DNA of 36,595 nt from Streptomyces sp. ISL-87. Lineage in GTDB: Bacteria; Actinomycetota; Actinomycetes; Streptomycetales; Streptomycetaceae. The position numbers were made by a program, and so were the translations under genes. Under the pieces are notes generated by a model, which was not told where the DNA came from, ran no database searches, and worked only from the letters and a program-made list of their open reading frames with translations. The stretch spans positions 11,748-48,342 of the forward strand of contig NZ_JAGGOY010000023.1 of NCBI RefSeq assembly GCF_018614095.1. Direction: 5' to 3'. Shown one piece after another: positions 10,890 to 20,179 of this stretch (its first letter is position 1; every line of letters starts with the position of its first letter).

Positions 10890-11540
10890 ATGGTGCGAGA
10901 GGGGAAGAAGGCGCCGGGCAGGACCCGCAGGGCGGTGTTGTTCGGCGGGCTCGGGATCTTCACGGTGGCGGCGATCGCCGGGCGCGATGAGATCGAGCGC
11001 GCCTGGTGGCTGGTGCCGGGAGTGTCCAAGCCGCGCGAGGAGGGCGCGCTGGACCACGCGGGCGCGAGCTGGACGGCGGCCTCGCCGGCGAACTGGCGGA
11101 TGGCGGACCGGCCGGACGACTACCGGGTGGACCGGATCGTCGTGCATGTCACACAGGGCAGCTTCGCGTCCTCGGTGGACGCGTTCAAGAATCCGTGGCA
11201 CAAGGCGTCGGCGCACTACATAGTCGGGCAGGACGGCCATGTCGAGCAGATGGTGCGCGAGCTCGACGTCGCCTTCCACTCGGGCAACCGCTCGATGAAC
11301 GAGCGCAGCATAGGCATCGAGCACGAGGGCTTCGTGGACCGCCCGAAGGATTTCACGGACGCGATGTACGAGGCTTCGGCGCGGCTCGCGGCCGACATCT
11401 GCCGGAGGTACCGAATACCCGCCGACCGCACCCACATCCTGGGCCACTCCGAGGTCAAGGGCACCGACCACACGGACCCGGGCCCCCACTGGGACTGGAA
11501 TCGGTATATCCGCATGGTCGGCGAAGCCCTAGCCTCGTGA
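10890..11540 (+). CDS. N-acetylmuramoyl-L-alanine amidase, peptidoglycan-recognition type
   Basis: A 216-aa predicted exported amidase (Amidase_2/PGRP fold) that would cleave the bond between MurNAc and L-Ala in peptidoglycan. The N-terminus RTRRAVLFGGLGIFTVAAIAG resembles a twin-arginine signal or signal anchor. Zinc-ligand-type motifs are VVHVTQGSF near the start of the domain and a late histidine in HILGHSEVKGTDHTDPGP; IGIEHEG is also typical. The ATG at 10890 is chosen because GGGGGG ends about 8 nt upstream; the GTG at 10881 would sit on top of that site. It stands on the opposite strand from mnmA and the desulfurase and looks like an insertion between them. Confidence 0.88.
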   Translation: MVREGKKAPGRTRRAVLFGGLGIFTVAAIAGRDEIERAWWLVPGVSKPREEGALDHAGASWTAASPANWRMADRPDDYRVDRIVVHVTQGSFASSVDAFKNPWHKASAHYIVGQDGHVEQMVRELDVAFHSGNRSMNERSIGIEHEGFVDRPKDFTDAMYEASARLAADICRRYRIPADRTHILGHSEVKGTDHTDPGPHWDWNRYIRMVGEALAS

Positions 11541-11591
11541 GGCCCTGCCGCAACCAGGGCACCGGATGCGTGTGCTGGGCGTGGGGGATTC

Positions 11592-12864
11592 ATGGTTGTG
11601 GCTGCGATCGGTGCCGTGCGGATGGCGTCCGCGAACAATGACCGGCTGAAGGACTGACCGAGCGGTACGAGGGGCTGAACGCCGCGGCGGAAGCCGAGAC
11701 CGCGGCCCAGAAGTCAGCGCGGCGGTGGTTGTACGACGAGGCGCTGGTGCCGTTCCGGGACGGCTTCGAGCGGCTGAAGCGGGTCGACCTGGCCGAGCTG
11801 GCGGCGCTCGACGAAGCCCGGCTGCTGGAGAACGGGCTGGGCGGGGTGCGGGCGGAGGTCCGGCCGGACGGGGCCGCGGCGCTGGGCGCCGTAGGCGCGC
11901 TGGCGGGCGGATCGCCGCCGGGCCCGACGGGACCGGGCACTTCGTGGAGTACTCCGACGCCTGCGCACACCTGACGGACCGGATCGAGGCCGGCGGGGTG
12001 GCCAGTACCCCCCTCACCTACGGCCAGGCGCAGCGCGCGGCCGAGGACCCGGTGCGCTGGGTCCGGCGGGAGGTCCGCCGCGCGGCGGGCCGGGAGGCCG
12101 CGAGCGCTGCGGTCACCGGGGCGGCCTCGGCGGCGGTCCTCGGCGGGATCCGGGAGCTGGCCGTGCAGACGGCCCGGGTCCGGGCCGGCGAGACCTCCCC
12201 CGCGCTGGCGGTGGTCACCGGCACGGCGGCGACCGCCCGGGCGGCGCTGCGCTCCGGGGCACTGAGCGGCACGACGAGCCTGGTGCGCTCGGCGGCCCGG
12301 GCGGGGGCCCTGCCGAAGGTGCTCGGCGGCGGCACCCTCGCGGCCGCGACGGCGCAGGCGGCGTTCGAGGTCGGCGAGGCGGGGTTCGACCTGGCACGGG
12401 GTCATATCGACCCTGCTGCCTTCGCGGCCCGCAGTGCGGAGGCCGTCGGGGCGACGGCCCTGACCTGGTGTGCGGCGGCGGCCGGGCAGGCCCTGCTCCC
12501 CGTCCCGGTGCTCGGGGCGCTGCTGGGCGGGCTGGCCGGCCAAACGGTGGCGGCGCTGTTGGTGCAGGGGCTCCAGGCGGCGGTGACGGCGGCCCGCGCC
12601 GACGGCATGGACCCGGCCACGGTGGAGGCCGAGCTGCTGACGGCATCCCTGGCCGGCGGCCTGCTGGGCGCCGCCACGGACGGCCTGGTCGCGGACGACC
12701 CGGTCCACCCCCGCCTGGCCGGCATCCAGGACCTGCTCGGCGGCCCCGACCCCACCCAGGCCCTGGCCTCGCTGGCGGAGCTGACCGGACTGGTGGGCAG
12801 CCAGGAGCTCTTCGACCGCTGGATGCGGGAGGAGGAGCCCCTGGCCCTGGACCCGAACTGGTAA
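11592..12864 (+). pseudogene. Broken, possibly chimeric Gly/Ala-rich protein gene (two frameshifts)
   Basis: Coding-like sequence continues through three frames. From an ATG at 11592 with a GGGGG site upstream, the first frame reads to RLKD and stops at 11655-11657; shifting by one base continues as LTERYEGLNAAAEAE through WLYDEALVPFRDGFERLKR and ALGAVGALAGG near 11910. A second -1 shift then enters the frame reading FVEYSDACAHLTDRIEAGG and running to TAA at 12862-12864. The first part resembles a Streptomyces family with a coiled-coil start followed by glycine-zipper membrane helices. The second part is alanine-rich with several hydrophobic helices and is unrecognised. It may be one gene with two 1-bp deletions, two genes fused by deletion, or assembly errors in GC-rich sequence. 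Confidence 0.7.
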
Positions 12865-12932
12865 CCGGTAACCGGCAACCGGCAACCGGCAACCGACCAG
12901 CCGACCAGCCGACCAGCCGACCAGCCGACCAG
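12863..12932. repeat. Compound tandem repeat, 7-bp and 8-bp units
   Basis: Four copies of AACCGGC (the first AACCGGT) span 12863-12890 and overlap the stop codon of the broken gene. Five perfect copies of CCGACCAG follow directly at 12893-12932. The array sits between the broken gene and the cysteine desulfurase stop codon, and neither gene needs it for coding. A different octamer array occurs at 6981-7028. Confidence 0.9.
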
Positions 12933-12952
12933 CCGGCAACGGATACCCGCGG

Positions 12953-14116
12953 CTAGCTGAGCCCTGCCGTACGGGCCCGCTCGACGGCCGGACCGATGGC
13001 GGCGGCCACGGCGGCGACGTCCTCCTTGGTGGAGGTGTGGCCGAGGGAGAAGCGCAGGGTGCCGCGGGCCAGCTGCGGGTCGGTGCCGGTGGCGAGGAGG
13101 ACGTGGCTCGGCTGGGCCACGCCCGCGGTGCAGGCGGAGCCGGTGGAGCACTCGATCCCCTGGGCGTCCAGGAGCAGCAGCAGGGAGTCGCCCTCGCAGC
13201 CGGGGAAGCTGAAGTGGGCGTTGGCCGGGAGCCGGTCGGCGGGGTCTCCCCCGAGGATGGCGTCGGGCACTTCCCGGAGCACGGCGGCGACCAACTCGTC
13301 GCGCAGGGCGCCGACCTCGGCTGCGAACCGCTCGCGCCGCTCGGCGGCGAGTACGGCGGCCACCGCGAAGGCGGCGATGGCCGGGACGTCGAGGGTGCCG
13401 GAGCGGACGTGGCGCTCCTGGCCGCCGCCGTGCAGGACGGGTACGGGGCTCTGGTCGCGGCCCAGCAGCAGCGCGCCCATGCCGTACGGGCCGCCGATCT
13501 TGTGGCCGCTGATGGTCATGGCGGCGACGCCGCTGTCGCCGAAGCGGACGTCGAGCTGCCCGATGGCCTGGACGGCGTCAGAATGCAGGGGGATGCCGAA
13601 CTCACGTGCGATGGCGGCCAGTTGACTGACCGGCATGACGGTGCCGATCTCGTTGTTGGCCCACATGACGGTGGCGAGGGCGATGTCGTCGGGGTTGCGT
13701 TCGACGGCTTCCCGGAAGGCCTCGGGGTGCACTCGGCCGTACCGGTCCACGGGCAGGTAGTCGACCTGCGCGCCCTCGTGGTCGGCGAGCCAGTGGACGG
13801 CGTCGAGGACGGCGTGGTGCTCGACGGGGCTGGCGAGGATCCGGGTCCGGACGGGGTCGTGGTCGCGGCGGGCCCAGTAGAGCCCCTTGACGGCGAGGTT
13901 GTCGGCCTCGGTGCCGCCGGCGGTGAAGACCACCTCGCTCGGGCGTGCGCCGAGCGCCTCGGCGAGGGCCTCGCGGGCCTCCTCGACGGTACGGCGGGCG
14001 CGGCGGCCGGCGGCGTGGAGGGAGGACGCGTTACCTGTGGCGGCGAACTGCGCGGTCATCGCCGCGGCGGCCTCCGGCAGCATCGGAGTGGTTGCGGCGT
14101 GGTCGAGGTAGGCCAT
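12953..14116 (-). CDS. Cysteine desulfurase (IscS/NifS class)
   Basis: A PLP enzyme of 387 aa that removes sulfur from cysteine as an enzyme-bound persulfide. It starts [11 protein letters not shown], the family signature. The PLP lysine is Lys206 (in [11 protein letters not shown]), and the catalytic cysteine is probably Cys329 in [10 protein letters not shown], an extended loop typical of IscS-like (group I) enzymes. VEHHAV and SDAVQAIG are further family motifs. Its pairing with mnmA, two genes away on the same strand, suggests a dedicated sulfur donor for tRNA 2-thiolation, as for YrvO-MnmA in Bacillus. No Fe-S assembly genes are adjacent, which favours that role over cluster assembly. 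Confidence 0.94.
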   Translation of the reverse strand: MAYLDHAATTPMLPEAAAAMTAQFAATGNASSLHAAGRRARRTVEEAREALAEALGARPSEVVFTAGGTEADNLAVKGLYWARRDHDPVRTRILASPVEHHAVLDAVHWLADHEGAQVDYLPVDRYGRVHPEAFREAVERNPDDIALATVMWANNEIGTVMPVSQLAAIAREFGIPLHSDAVQAIGQLDVRFGDSGVAAMTISGHKIGGPYGMGALLLGRDQSPVPVLHGGGQERHVRSGTLDVPAIAAFAVAAVLAAERRERFAAEVGALRDELVAAVLREVPDAILGGDPADRLPANAHFSFPGCEGDSLLLLLDAQGIECSTGSACTAGVAQPSHVLLATGTDPQLARGTLRFSLGHTSTKEDVAAVAAAIGPAVERARTAGLS

Positions 14117-14292
14117 GATCCCCCGATTCTACGAGCCCCCCACACCCCCAGCCCCCTCTGGGGCCCACCCCTGCCCAAACCCGCCCCCTGCACGGCCACG
14201 ACCGCACCCCAACCCCACCTCCGCCCGCCAACACCGCGGACCGAACCCCCGCCCCGACACGGCCCCGGGGCCTCGCCCGACGCCCGCCCTGA

Positions 14293-14322
14293 AATCCAGC
14301 CCCGCCGGCGTTTGAGGCGCGG
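14293..14322. repeat. Dispersed intergenic repeat copy
   Basis: A forward copy of the CCGGCGTTTGAGGCG element lies in the 289-bp gap between the cysteine desulfurase start and the thioesterase stop. The flanks are C-rich on the left and G-rich on the right, with several possible hairpins but no coding signal. Confidence 0.75.
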
Positions 14323-14377
14323 GGGTCCGGGGGCTGGCCCCCGGCGGCGGCCCAGCCGGAAGGGTCCGGGGGCGTGG

Positions 14378-14397
14378 CCCGGGGGCTGTGCCCCGGG
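14378..14397 (-). terminator. Hairpin downstream of the thioesterase gene
   Basis: CCCGGGG (14378-14384) pairs with CCCCGGG (14391-14397) across a 6-nt loop, 8 nt beyond the thioesterase stop. The surrounding sequence offers alternative GC pairings, so the exact structure is uncertain. Confidence 0.4.
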
Positions 14398-14405
14398 GGG
14401 TGGGG

Positions 14406-15317
14406 TTAGCGCGGGGCGCGGGCCAGTTGGCGGGACTGGGCCACCAGGCGGTCCGCCGAGTCCCAGACCTCCGCGTCCTCCTCCAGGAAGCCCCCCGCCA
14501 GGTTCCGCGTGGTGATCGCGACCCGCAGCGGGCCCGGCGCCGGCCGGTGGCGGACGTGGGTGGTGAGTTCCACCGTCGGGGCCCACCCCACCAGGCCCAG
14601 GTCGAACGCGGTCGGCGGCAGCGCGTCCACCGCCAGCAGGATCGAGAGCGGGTCCGCGTCCCGCCCGTCGGCCAGCTCGAACCACGCCCGCATCTCGCCC
14701 TTCCCCGAGGGCGCGCCCACCGCCCAGCCCGCCGTCGCCGGGTCCAGCCGCAGCCGGAGCCGGTCCACGATCGCCGAGCTGCCGGGGATCGGGGCCGGGC
14801 CGGCCTCGGTGCCGAGGCAGTCCTCGTAGGCGGGGATGACCGGCGGCAGCGCCGTGGTGCGGACGTCGTCCGGGAGCGCGTCGAGGTCGCCGTACGACGC
14901 GAGGACCCGGATCCGCTCGATCTCGGCGCCGCTCTCGTCGTACTGGAAGAGGGAGGCCTGCCCGGTGGAGAGGTTGCGGCCGACGCGGACGACCTGCGTG
15001 CGGATCACGGCGGGGCCGGGCACCGAGGACGTCAGGTAGTGGGCCGAGACGGTGAAGGGGTCCGGGTGCGGCAGGGCCGCGGACAGGGCCCGGCCGACCA
15101 GGGCCAGCAGGTAGCCGCCGTTGACGGCGCTGATGATCGTCCAGCCGGCGGAGAGCTCCGCGTCGTACACCCCGGGCTCGCCCGCGCGCGGGGCGATGGA
15201 GGTGTCGCGGTCGAACTCGCTGTCGCCGATGGAGGCGGTTGCGGATACCGACGCGGATGCCGGTGCGGAGGCCGATGCCGGTGCGGAGGCCGGTGCCTGG
15301 GCTGCTGCGTGTGACAT
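14406..15317 (-). CDS. Acyl-CoA thioesterase, TesB-like double hotdog
   Basis: About 303 aa. The core matches the TesB-like thioesterase family, which hydrolyses acyl-CoA thioesters: SEFDRDTSIAPR, then GWTIISAVNGGYLLALVGRAL and FTVSAHYLTSSVPGPAV from the first hotdog, and DLGLVGWAPTVELTTHVR and REWD-like AEVWDSADRLVAQSRQLA from the second. The N-terminal 35 residues are an Ala/Ser/Pro-rich tail encoded partly by two perfect 18-bp direct repeats (15256-15273 and 15274-15291). No clear ribosome-binding site precedes the ATG at 15317 or the GTG at 15332, so the true start could be inside the tail. A perfect inverted repeat lies 20 nt upstream, which suggests control by a repressor. Confidence 0.83.
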   Translation of the reverse strand: MSHAAAQAPASAPASASAPASASVSATASIGDSEFDRDTSIAPRAGEPGVYDAELSAGWTIISAVNGGYLLALVGRALSAALPHPDPFTVSAHYLTSSVPGPAVIRTQVVRVGRNLSTGQASLFQYDESGAEIERIRVLASYGDLDALPDDVRTTALPPVIPAYEDCLGTEAGPAPIPGSSAIVDRLRLRLDPATAGWAVGAPSGKGEMRAWFELADGRDADPLSILLAVDALPPTAFDLGLVGWAPTVELTTHVRHRPAPGPLRVAITTRNLAGGFLEEDAEVWDSADRLVAQSRQLARAPR

Positions 15318-15336
15318 GAATCGACCGTACACCGCG

Positions 15337-15356
15337 AAGCTACTAAGCGGTAGCTT
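15337..15356. promoter_or_regulatory. Candidate operator upstream of the thioesterase gene
   Basis: AAGCTAC (15337-15343) and GTAGCTT (15350-15356) form a perfect inverted repeat around a 6-bp centre, with a core TACCGCTTAGTA on the thioesterase strand. It lies 20 nt before the proposed start and 8 nt from the upstream gene's stop codon. The lack of a long stem or U-tract favours an operator for a TetR-like dimer over a terminator. Confidence 0.45.
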
Positions 15357-15363
15357 TCTCGGA

Positions 15364-16020
15364 CTACGGCTCCTCGGCCACCGCGGACCGGCGGTTCCAG
15401 GCCAGCGGCGCGCGCCAGTGGTAGCGGATGGCGAGGATGCGGAGAACGAAGGTGGTGACGATGGCGAGGGCGGTGGTGAGGGGGTTGAGCACGTCGAGGC
15501 CGATGAACACGGCCACCATCGAGGCGCCGACGATGGCGGGCACGGCGTACATCTCGCGGTCGCGGAGGAGGGACGGTACCTCGTTGACGAGTACGTCGCG
15601 CAGGACGCCGCCGCCGACGGCGGTGGCCAGCCCGAGCGCGGCGGACGCGGTGAGGCCGAGGCCGTACTCGTAGGCCTTGGTCGTGCCCGTGACGCAGAAC
15701 AGGCCGAGGCCGGCGGCGTCGAAGACGTTGATGGCGCGGTTGATCCGCTGGACCTCGGGGTGGAGGAAGAAGACGATCGCAGCGGCGATCAGGGGGGTGA
15801 CGAAGAAGCTGAGCTCGCCGAAGGCGGCGGGCGGGACGGCGCCGATGACGAGGTCGCGGAAGAGGCCGCCGCCGAGGGCGGTGACGAGGGCGAGGACGGC
15901 GATGCCGAAGACGTCGAAGTTCTTGCGCACGGCGAGCAGGGCGCCCGCGGTGGCGAAGACAAAAATGCCCGCGAGGTCCAGGGCGTGCTGGATGCCGGGC
16001 GGGAAGAGATCGTGGAGCAC
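15364..16020 (-). CDS. Trimeric intracellular cation (TRIC) channel family membrane protein
   Basis: A 218-aa polytopic membrane protein of the UPF0126/TRIC family, prokaryotic relatives of the TRIC potassium channels. About seven hydrophobic helices form two repeats, each containing a glycine triplet followed by an Arg-Asp pair: GGGLFRDLV at 50-58 and GGGVLRDVLV at 136-145. These GGG-kinked helices line the pore in characterised members. The start is a GTG directly preceded by GGGGGC, an unusually close purine run, so initiation here is less certain. It lies upstream of the thioesterase on the same strand, but the intervening operator-like repeat suggests separate control. Confidence 0.9.
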   Translation of the reverse strand: MLHDLFPPGIQHALDLAGIFVFATAGALLAVRKNFDVFGIAVLALVTALGGGLFRDLVIGAVPPAAFGELSFFVTPLIAAAIVFFLHPEVQRINRAINVFDAAGLGLFCVTGTTKAYEYGLGLTASAALGLATAVGGGVLRDVLVNEVPSLLRDREMYAVPAIVGASMVAVFIGLDVLNPLTTALAIVTTFVLRILAIRYHWRAPLAWNRRSAVAEEP

Positions 16021-16079
16021 GCCCCCATTCTGCCGGTACGCCTGGCGGCTGGCCTTACCGCCAACCCACCGGCCCGCCC

Positions 16080-16680
16080 TGGCCGAGCCCCTGGGGGGTC
16101 CACCGGCTGGGATCCCGCGGCCGCAGGCGACGGCGATACGACGGTCCTGGGCGGACGGGGGCCTTACGACCCAGGCTGGCCGGGCCTTGCGGGCCCACCA
16201 GCCCCGGGCTGGCCGAGACTTGCGGGCGCGCGGTCCCGGCTGGCAGAGCCCCCCAAGGGCCAGGGCGGCTGGGACCCCGCGGCCGTAGGCAACGGCGGTA
16301 CCGCGGTCCCGGGCTAGCGGGTCCTTGCGGGCTCGGGAGCCCGGGCTGGCAAAGACTTGCAGGCCTGCGGGCCCGGGCTGGCCGGGCTGGCCGGGCTGGG
16401 CGGGCCTTGCGGTATCGCGAGCTCGGGCTGGCAGGTACTTGCAGGCCTGCGGGCCCGGGCTGGCCGGGCCTTATGGGCCCACGAGCGCGGGCCAGCCGGG
16501 GCTTGCAGGCCCCCGAGCCCGGGCTGGCCGAGCCCCGGGGGCCAGGGCGGCTGGGATCCCACGGCCGCAGGCAACGGCAGTACCGGGTCCCGGTCGGGGC
16601 GGGGCCCTGCGGGCCCGCGGTCCCGGCCGGGCCTTGCCGGCCCGCGAACCCAGGCCGGCTGGGCCCGCGGGCACGCCGGC
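16080..16680. repeat. Non-coding minisatellite, imperfect unit of about 32 bp
   Basis: About a dozen imperfect head-to-tail copies of a unit of roughly 32 bp fill most of the 757-bp gap between the TRIC gene start and the last opp gene. Units typically begin CCCGGGCTGGC and contain CTTGCGGGCCC followed by a C/G-rich tail ending CGAG. Three copies carry a longer insert beginning GGCTGGGA(T/C)CCC and containing GGCCGCAGGC (near 16104, 16267 and 16547), giving a higher-order pattern. Because 32 is not a multiple of 3, each unit shifts the reading frame, and the open frames across it are low-complexity Gly/Pro/Arg/Ala without a consistent repeat. I conclude it is not coding. Confidence 0.8.
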
Positions 16681-16697
16681 GGGGGCGAGCCCCGGGC

Positions 16698-16731
16698 CCG
16701 GGCCGGGCGGGCCGCCGCCCGCCCGGCCCGG
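16698..16731 (-). terminator. Strong terminator hairpin of the opp operon
   Basis: A 15-bp perfect stem, CCGGGCCGGGCGGGC with GCCCGCCCGGCCCGG, closes a 4-nt loop (16713-16716), 46 nt beyond the last ABC gene's stop codon. No U-tract is present. Confidence 0.6.
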
Positions 16732-16777
16732 AGCGCGGGCGGGACCGTACAGCGGAGCGGTGGTGGCCGGGCGCCCG

Positions 16778-17902
16778 TTACGGCGTCGGGGTGTCCACCG
16801 CTGACGGGGCGCCCGGGAGGGCTGGGTCGCCTGGGGCCTGGTCCGGGGCGTTTTCCGGGTGGTGGCAGGCCACCTGGTGACCCGTCTTCAGGGCCAGCAG
16901 CGGCGGCTCCTGCTTCGCGCAGAGCTCCGTCGCCTTCCAGCACCGCGTGTGGAAGCGGCAGCCGCTCGGCGGGGAGATCGGCGACGGGACATCGCCCTTG
17001 AGGAGGATGCGGCCGCTCTTCACCCCGCGCCGCCGCGGGTCCGGCACCGGCACCGCCGACATCAGCGCCGTCGTGTACGGGTGCATCGGCGCCTCGTACA
17101 GCGACTTGCGGTCCGCCAGTTCCACGATCTTGCCGAGGTACATCACCGCGATGCGGTCCGAGACGTGCCGGATGACCGACAGATCGTGCGCGATGATCAC
17201 GTAGGTGAGGCCGAGCTCCTCCTGGAGGTCGTCCAGCAGGTTGACCACCTGGGCCTGGATGGAGACGTCCAGCGCCGAGACCGGCTCGTCCGCGACCACC
17301 AGCTTCGGCTTCAGGGCCAGGGCCCGGGCGATGCCGATGCGCTGCCGCTGGCCGCCCGAGAACTCGTGCGGGTAGCGGTTGTAGTGCTCGGGGTTGAGGC
17401 CCACGAGGGAGAGGAGGCGCTGGACCTCCGCCTTCAGGCCGCCCTCCGGGGTGACCCCCTGGAGCTTGAACGGCGCGCTCACGATGGTGCCCACCGTGTG
17501 GCGCGGGTTCAGCGAGCCGTACGGGTCCTGGAAGATCATCTGCACATCGCGGCGCAGCGGCCGCATGCCCGCCACCCCGAGGTGCGTGATGTCCTTGCCC
17601 TCGAACTCGATCGTGCCGCCGGTCGGTTCCAGCAGGCGGGTGATCAGACGGCCCATGGTCGACTTGCCGCAGCCGGACTCGCCGACGATGCCGAGGGTCT
17701 CACCGCGCCGGACGTCGAAGTCGATGCCGTCGACGGCCTTGACCGCGCCGGCCTGGCGCCGCAGCACCCCCTTGTAGATCGGGAAGTGCTTGACCAGCCC
17801 GGTCACCTTGAGCAGCGGCTCGGGCGAGTCCACCGCCTGCGCGGGGACAGCGGCCGCGGAAGTGGCCGCGTCCGGTTTCTGCATGTCGGGCTTCTCGCTC
17901 AC
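16778..17902 (-). CDS. Oligopeptide/dipeptide ABC importer ATPase, OppF/DppF type
   Basis: A 374-aa ATPase for a type I peptide importer. Walker [10 protein letters not shown] is at 74-82, with signature [15 protein letters not shown], Walker B LVVADEP and H-loop IIAHDLSV. The C-terminal segment [17 protein letters not shown] is the cysteine-bearing extension of the Opp/Dpp subfamily, which can bind an Fe-S cluster in some members. The start is GTG at 17902, overlapping the preceding ATPase stop by 4 nt (GTGA), which indicates translational coupling; a longer upstream frame to 18229 merely shadows the neighbouring gene. It is the last gene of the five-gene operon. Confidence 0.95.
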   Translation of the reverse strand: MSEKPDMQKPDAATSAAAVPAQAVDSPEPLLKVTGLVKHFPIYKGVLRRQAGAVKAVDGIDFDVRRGETLGIVGESGCGKSTMGRLITRLLEPTGGTIEFEGKDITHLGVAGMRPLRRDVQMIFQDPYGSLNPRHTVGTIVSAPFKLQGVTPEGGLKAEVQRLLSLVGLNPEHYNRYPHEFSGGQRQRIGIARALALKPKLVVADEPVSALDVSIQAQVVNLLDDLQEELGLTYVIIAHDLSVIRHVSDRIAVMYLGKIVELADRKSLYEAPMHPYTTALMSAVPVPDPRRRGVKSGRILLKGDVPSPISPPSGCRFHTRCWKATELCAKQEPPLLALKTGHQVACHHPENAPDQAPGDPALPGAPSAVDTPTP

Positions 17903-19040
17903 AGCTTCGGCGCAATCTCTTCGGTCCAGATCCGGGTCCGCTCCTCCTGCGACATGTGGCAGGCGGACCAGTGGCGGCTGCCGTCTTCCTCCGTGAGCTC
18001 GGGCCGCACCGTGCGGGTGACGTTCCCCTTGGGGACGTCCGCGTACGGGCAGCGCGGGTTGAAGGCACAGCCGCTGGGGATGTTGATGAGGCTGGGCGGC
18101 GAGCCCTTGACCGGGATGAGGCGCTCGGTCTGCTCGCGGTCGATGCGCGGCATCGACCCCAGCAGGCCCCAGGTGTAGGGGTGCCGGGGCTCGTAGAACA
18201 CCTTCTCGGCGGTGCCCCGCTCCACGCACCGGCCGCCGTACATCACGAGCAGTTCGTCGGCCATCTCGGCGACCACGCCCAGGTCGTGCGTGATCATGAT
18301 GACCGCGGAGCCGAACTCCTGCTGGAGGTCGCGGATCAGGTCGAGGATCTGCGCCTGGACGGTGACGTCCAGGGCGGTGGTCGGCTCGTCCGCGATGAGC
18401 AGCTCGGGGTTGTTGACCAGCGCCATCGCGATCATCGCGCGCTGGCGCATGCCGCCGGAGAACTCGTGCGGGTGGCTGTCGACCCGCTTGTGCGGCTCCG
18501 GGATGCCGACGCGGTCGAGGAGCTCGATCGCCCGCTTGCGGGCGGTCTTCTTGTCGACCTTGTTGTGGACCCGGTACGCCTCGGCGATCTGCTTGCCGAC
18601 GGTGAAGTACGGGTGCATCGCGGACAGCGGGTCCTGGAAGATCATCGCGATCTCCCGGCCGCGCAGCTTGCGCACCTCGTCCTCGTCGGCGGAGAGCAGT
18701 TCCCTGCCGTTGAGCCAGATCTCGCCGGAGATCCGGGCCCGCTGGCGGCCGTACTGGCCGACCCGGTGCAGGCCCATGATGCCGAGCGAGGTGACCGACT
18801 TGCCGGAGCCGGACTCGCCCACGATGCCGAGGGTCTTGCCCTTCTCCAGGCTGAAGGTGAGCCCGTCGACGGACTTGACCAGGCCGTCCTCGGTCGGGAA
18901 GTGCACCTTGAGGTCGCGGACTTCCAGGAAGGCCGTGGGGGGCACCGAGGCCCCGCCGACGGGCTCGTTCAGGGCGCCCTCGGCGAGCGTCACGCCCGAT
19001 GCGCCCGTCCCGCCCGTCGCCTCGCCCTTGGTCAGATCGG

Positions 19041-19044
<4 letters not shown>
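17899..19044 (-). CDS. Oligopeptide/dipeptide ABC importer ATPase, OppD/DppD type
   Basis: A 381-aa ATPase that would pair with the OppF-like subunit to power peptide uptake. Walker A GESGSGKS is at 76-83, with signature [15 protein letters not shown], Walker [13 protein letters not shown] and H-loop MITHDLGV. The C-terminus has the family extension [14 protein letters not shown]. The ATG at 19044 overlaps the upstream permease stop by 4 nt (ATGA). The first 38 residues, Gly/Ala/Thr-rich, precede the ABC fold and look like a disordered leader. A longer frame reaching 19770 is the out-of-frame shadow of the permease gene. Confidence 0.95.
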
Positions 19045-20039
<995 letters not shown>

Positions 20040-20062
20040 TGCGCTCGGCCTGGCTGCGGCCC

Positions 20063-20091
20063 GGGGGCGCCCTCTTCTGGAGAGCGCCCCC
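20063..20091 (-). terminator. Intra-operon hairpin after the binding-protein gene
   Basis: GGGGGCGC (20063-20070) pairs with GCGCCCCC (20084-20091), with extra CTCT/AGAG pairing inside. It lies in the only sizeable gap within the coupled half of the operon, directly after the substrate-binding protein. Such hairpins often attenuate transcription or protect the upstream mRNA, keeping binding protein in excess; that role is inferred here. Confidence 0.5.
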
Positions 20092-20179
20092 AGGCCGGAA
20101 CCGCGGCCATCACCTGCCCTTCGTGCCTAGCGGGTGTGGCACTGGAACTGATACTGGCGAACTGGTTCTGGCGGTGGGG

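Noticed and set aside
16080..16680. CRISPR array, because of repeats of about 32 bp
   Set aside because: Units abut head to tail without unique spacers, vary along their length, and no cas gene is present.
16325..16943. Long Gly/Pro-rich ORFs on both strands of the minisatellite
   Set aside because: The unit length is not a multiple of three, the translations show no consistent repeat, and composition alone explains the open frames.
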